NCBI RefSeq assembly: GCF_017744155.1
Contig: NZ_JAGHQT010000016.1
Location: forward strand, 1-64,000
DNA length: 64,000 bases
Direction: 5' to 3'
Source: Endozoicomonas sp. G2_1
GTDB taxonomy: Bacteria > Pseudomonadota > Gammaproteobacteria > Enterobacterales > Alteromonadaceae
How positions within the stretch are numbered: the stretch's first letter is position 1; every line of letters begins with the position of its first letter. The notes beneath the pieces are model-generated. The model was not told the DNA's origin and ran no database searches. It saw only the letters and a program-made list of their open reading frames with translations. This document shows positions 62,450-64,000 of this stretch, in pieces. The translations under genes and the position numbers were made by a program.

Positions 62450-64000
62450 ATGCAGTTATCCGCTTATTTTAGTCAGTTTAATAAAAGCAAACTCTCCCAT
62501 TTATCTGGCCTCGGTACTCCGTTATTAGTTATGGCGACGCTCGGCATGGTTATTTTGCCGATGCCGGCAGCCTTACTTGATATTTTATTTTCCTTCAATA
62601 TTGCCCTTGGCCTAGTGGTATTACTCATCACGGTTTACACCTTAAAACCGCTCGATTTTGGCGCTTTTCCGTCGGTGCTTTTAGTCGCCACTATTTTGCG
62701 TTTGGCGCTTAATGTCGCCAGTACTCGAGTGGTTTTATTGGAAGGTCACGAAGGGCCAGAAGCGGCGGGTAAGGTCATTGAGGCGTTTGGCTCTGTGGTA
62801 ATCGGTGGTAACTACGCCGTTGGTCTTGTCGTGTTTTTGATTCTGATTATTATCAACTTTGTCGTTGTTACCAAAGGTGCTGGTCGTATTTCAGAAGTCA
62901 CTGCTCGCTTTACCTTAGACGCAATGCCGGGTAAGCAAATGGCAATAGATGCTGATCTCAACGCGGGTTTTATTACCCAAGACCAAGCGCGTGAGCGTCG
63001 CCAAGAAGTGACCAGTGAAGCTGACTTTTACGGTTCAATGGATGGTGCTAGTAAGTTTGTTAAAGGTGATGCTATCGCCGGTATTTTGATTCTATTTATT
63101 AATATCACTGGCGGTTTAGTTATTGGTATGGTACAGCACGACCTGAGTTTTGACGCTGCGGTTGAAATTTATACTTTGTTGACCATTGGTGATGGCTTAG
63201 TTGCCCAAATCCCGGGCTTATTGCTTTCAGTGGCAACGGCTATTGTTGTAACTCGCCAAAACACCTCACAAGACATGGGACAACAGGTCAGCAATCAGCT
63301 TGGTCAAGAGCGCTCTTTGTATATTGCCGCCGGTGTTATGTTCGTTATGGGAGTTGTCCCTGGTATGCCGCACATCGCATTTTTGATGTTTGCAGCGATT
63401 ATTGCTGGCGCGGCTTACTATGGTAGTAAATACAAAGCTAAAAAGGCAGCACTACTAGCTGAACAAGAGCAAAAATCTCAAGTCGAGTCTGAGCAACAAG
63501 AAGCAGAAGTTAAAGATTTGAGCTGGGACGACGTTAATCACGTCGACATCATCGGCTTAGAAATTGGTTATCGATTGATTCCTCTGGTTGATAAAGGTCA
63601 GGGCGGCGAGTTGTTGAATCGCATTAAAGGCGTGCGCAAGAAGCTGTCCCAAGAGTTTGGCTTTTTGGTACCGGCGGTTCACATTCGCGATAATCTCGAT
63701 TTAGACCCAAATGTTTATCAAATTTCTTTGATGGGGGTAACGGTTGGTGAAGCAGAAATTCGTCACGACCACGAACTCGCGATTAACCCAGGTCAAGTCT
63801 TTGGCAAGCTCGACGGTACGCCAACTAAAGATCCTGCGTTTGGGTTAGACGCTGTCTGGATTAACCAAAATCAACGCGAACACGCTCAGTCTCTTGGTTA
63901 TACAGTCGTTGATGCTGCGACGGTGTTGGCCACGCATTTAAGTCAAGTACTCACTAATAATGCCTCTCAGCTCCTCGGCCATGAAGAAGTACAGAACCTA
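62450..64000 (+). CDS. flhA: Flagellar export gate protein FlhA (partial, runs off the window end)
   Basis: The first 517 codons are present out of about 700 usual. About eight membrane segments fill the first 330 residues, including the FHIPEP-family signature RLALNVASTRVVLLEGHEG and the conserved loop TRFTLDAMPGKQMAIDADL-like (ARFTLDAMPGKQM). The cytoplasmic domain begins near residue 340 and contains IGLEIGYRLIPLVD. The reading frame is open to the last base. It follows the RraA-like gene. The ATG at 62450 has AGAGAAG just before it. Confidence 0.97.
   Translation, partial: MQLSAYFSQFNKSKLSHLSGLGTPLLVMATLGMVILPMPAALLDILFSFNIALGLVVLLITVYTLKPLDFGAFPSVLLVATILRLALNVASTRVVLLEGHEGPEAAGKVIEAFGSVVIGGNYAVGLVVFLILIIINFVVVTKGAGRISEVTARFTLDAMPGKQMAIDADLNAGFITQDQARERRQEVTSEADFYGSMDGASKFVKGDAIAGILILFINITGGLVIGMVQHDLSFDAAVEIYTLLTIGDGLVAQIPGLLLSVATAIVVTRQNTSQDMGQQVSNQLGQERSLYIAAGVMFVMGVVPGMPHIAFLMFAAIIAGAAYYGSKYKAKKAALLAEQEQKSQVESEQQEAEVKDLSWDDVNHVDIIGLEIGYRLIPLVDKGQGGELLNRIKGVRKKLSQEFGFLVPAVHIRDNLDLDPNVYQISLMGVTVGEAEIRHDHELAINPGQVFGKLDGTPTKDPAFGLDAVWINQNQREHAQSLGYTVVDAATVLATHLSQVLTNNASQLLGHEEVQNL

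Noticed and set aside
1-64000. CRISPR arrays, insertion sequences, prophage, tRNA or rRNA genes
   Set aside because: No spaced direct repeats, transposase motifs, integrase genes or cloverleaf sequences other than the tmRNA were recognised.

Overview
The window is one continuous stretch of a gammaproteobacterial chromosome. The gene families, the flrBC-fli-flh flagellar order, tmRNA next to smpB, and the strong protein similarity to Shewanella, Vibrio and Colwellia-type sequences point to a marine member of Alteromonadales, most likely Colwelliaceae (Thalassotalea or Colwellia-like). This placement is inferred from protein character. I saw no rRNA, tRNA, insertion sequence, prophage or CRISPR array.

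Layout. 1-8,000 (minus strand): a DUF481 outer-membrane protein, then a sugar-phosphate block read tkt, epd, pgk, class I aldolase, class II aldolase. 8,200-11,800 (plus): a CHASE-domain membrane sensor with a decayed kinase domain, tightly followed by a GhrA-like 2-hydroxyacid reductase and a tiny membrane peptide. 11,900-13,300: a peroxiredoxin-like gene divergent from a TetR regulator, with a clean 20-bp palindrome between them. 13,360-14,890 (minus): an iron-storage locus of two complementary bacterioferritin subunits plus bfd, each transcription unit preceded by a Fur box. 15,200-20,000 (plus): a histone-deacetylase-like hydrolase, a Gph-type phosphatase, a DUF2750 protein and a FadE-type acyl-CoA dehydrogenase. 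20,080-23,200 (minus): a cell-envelope operon COG3014-ycfL-lpoB-glycine zipper. 23,500-25,750 (plus): a membrane-anchored AraC regulator and a DUF2306 protein. 25,889-28,300: ssrA, smpB, ratA, rnfH and bamE. 28,460-36,570: recN (LexA box), nadK, grpE, a PQ-loop-like membrane protein, dnaK and dnaJ; grpE and dnaK each have a good heat-shock sigma-32 promoter. 37,400-41,600 (minus): a three-gene cassette of a vWA lipoprotein, a histidine kinase and a response regulator. 41,700-44,500: an Lrp/AsnC regulator, epmC, an ATP-NAD kinase-family gene and yfcL.

44,700-64,000 (plus) is a large flagellar cluster: flrB, flrC, fliEFGHIJKLMNOPQR, flhB, an RraA-like gene, and flhA, which runs off the window end. 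FlrB/FlrC form the two-component switch that activates sigma-54 promoters; matching sigma-54 sites lie before flrB and fliE. The structural genes encode the MS ring, C ring, ATPase complex, hook-length control and export gate.

Most of the window is well-understood core genome. The points that most deserve attention are the division of labour between the two bacterioferritins, the TetR palindrome, the kinase-dead-looking CHASE sensor, the vWA lipoprotein/two-component cassette, the RraA-like gene inside the flagellar export operon, and a large hairpin between dnaK and dnaJ.
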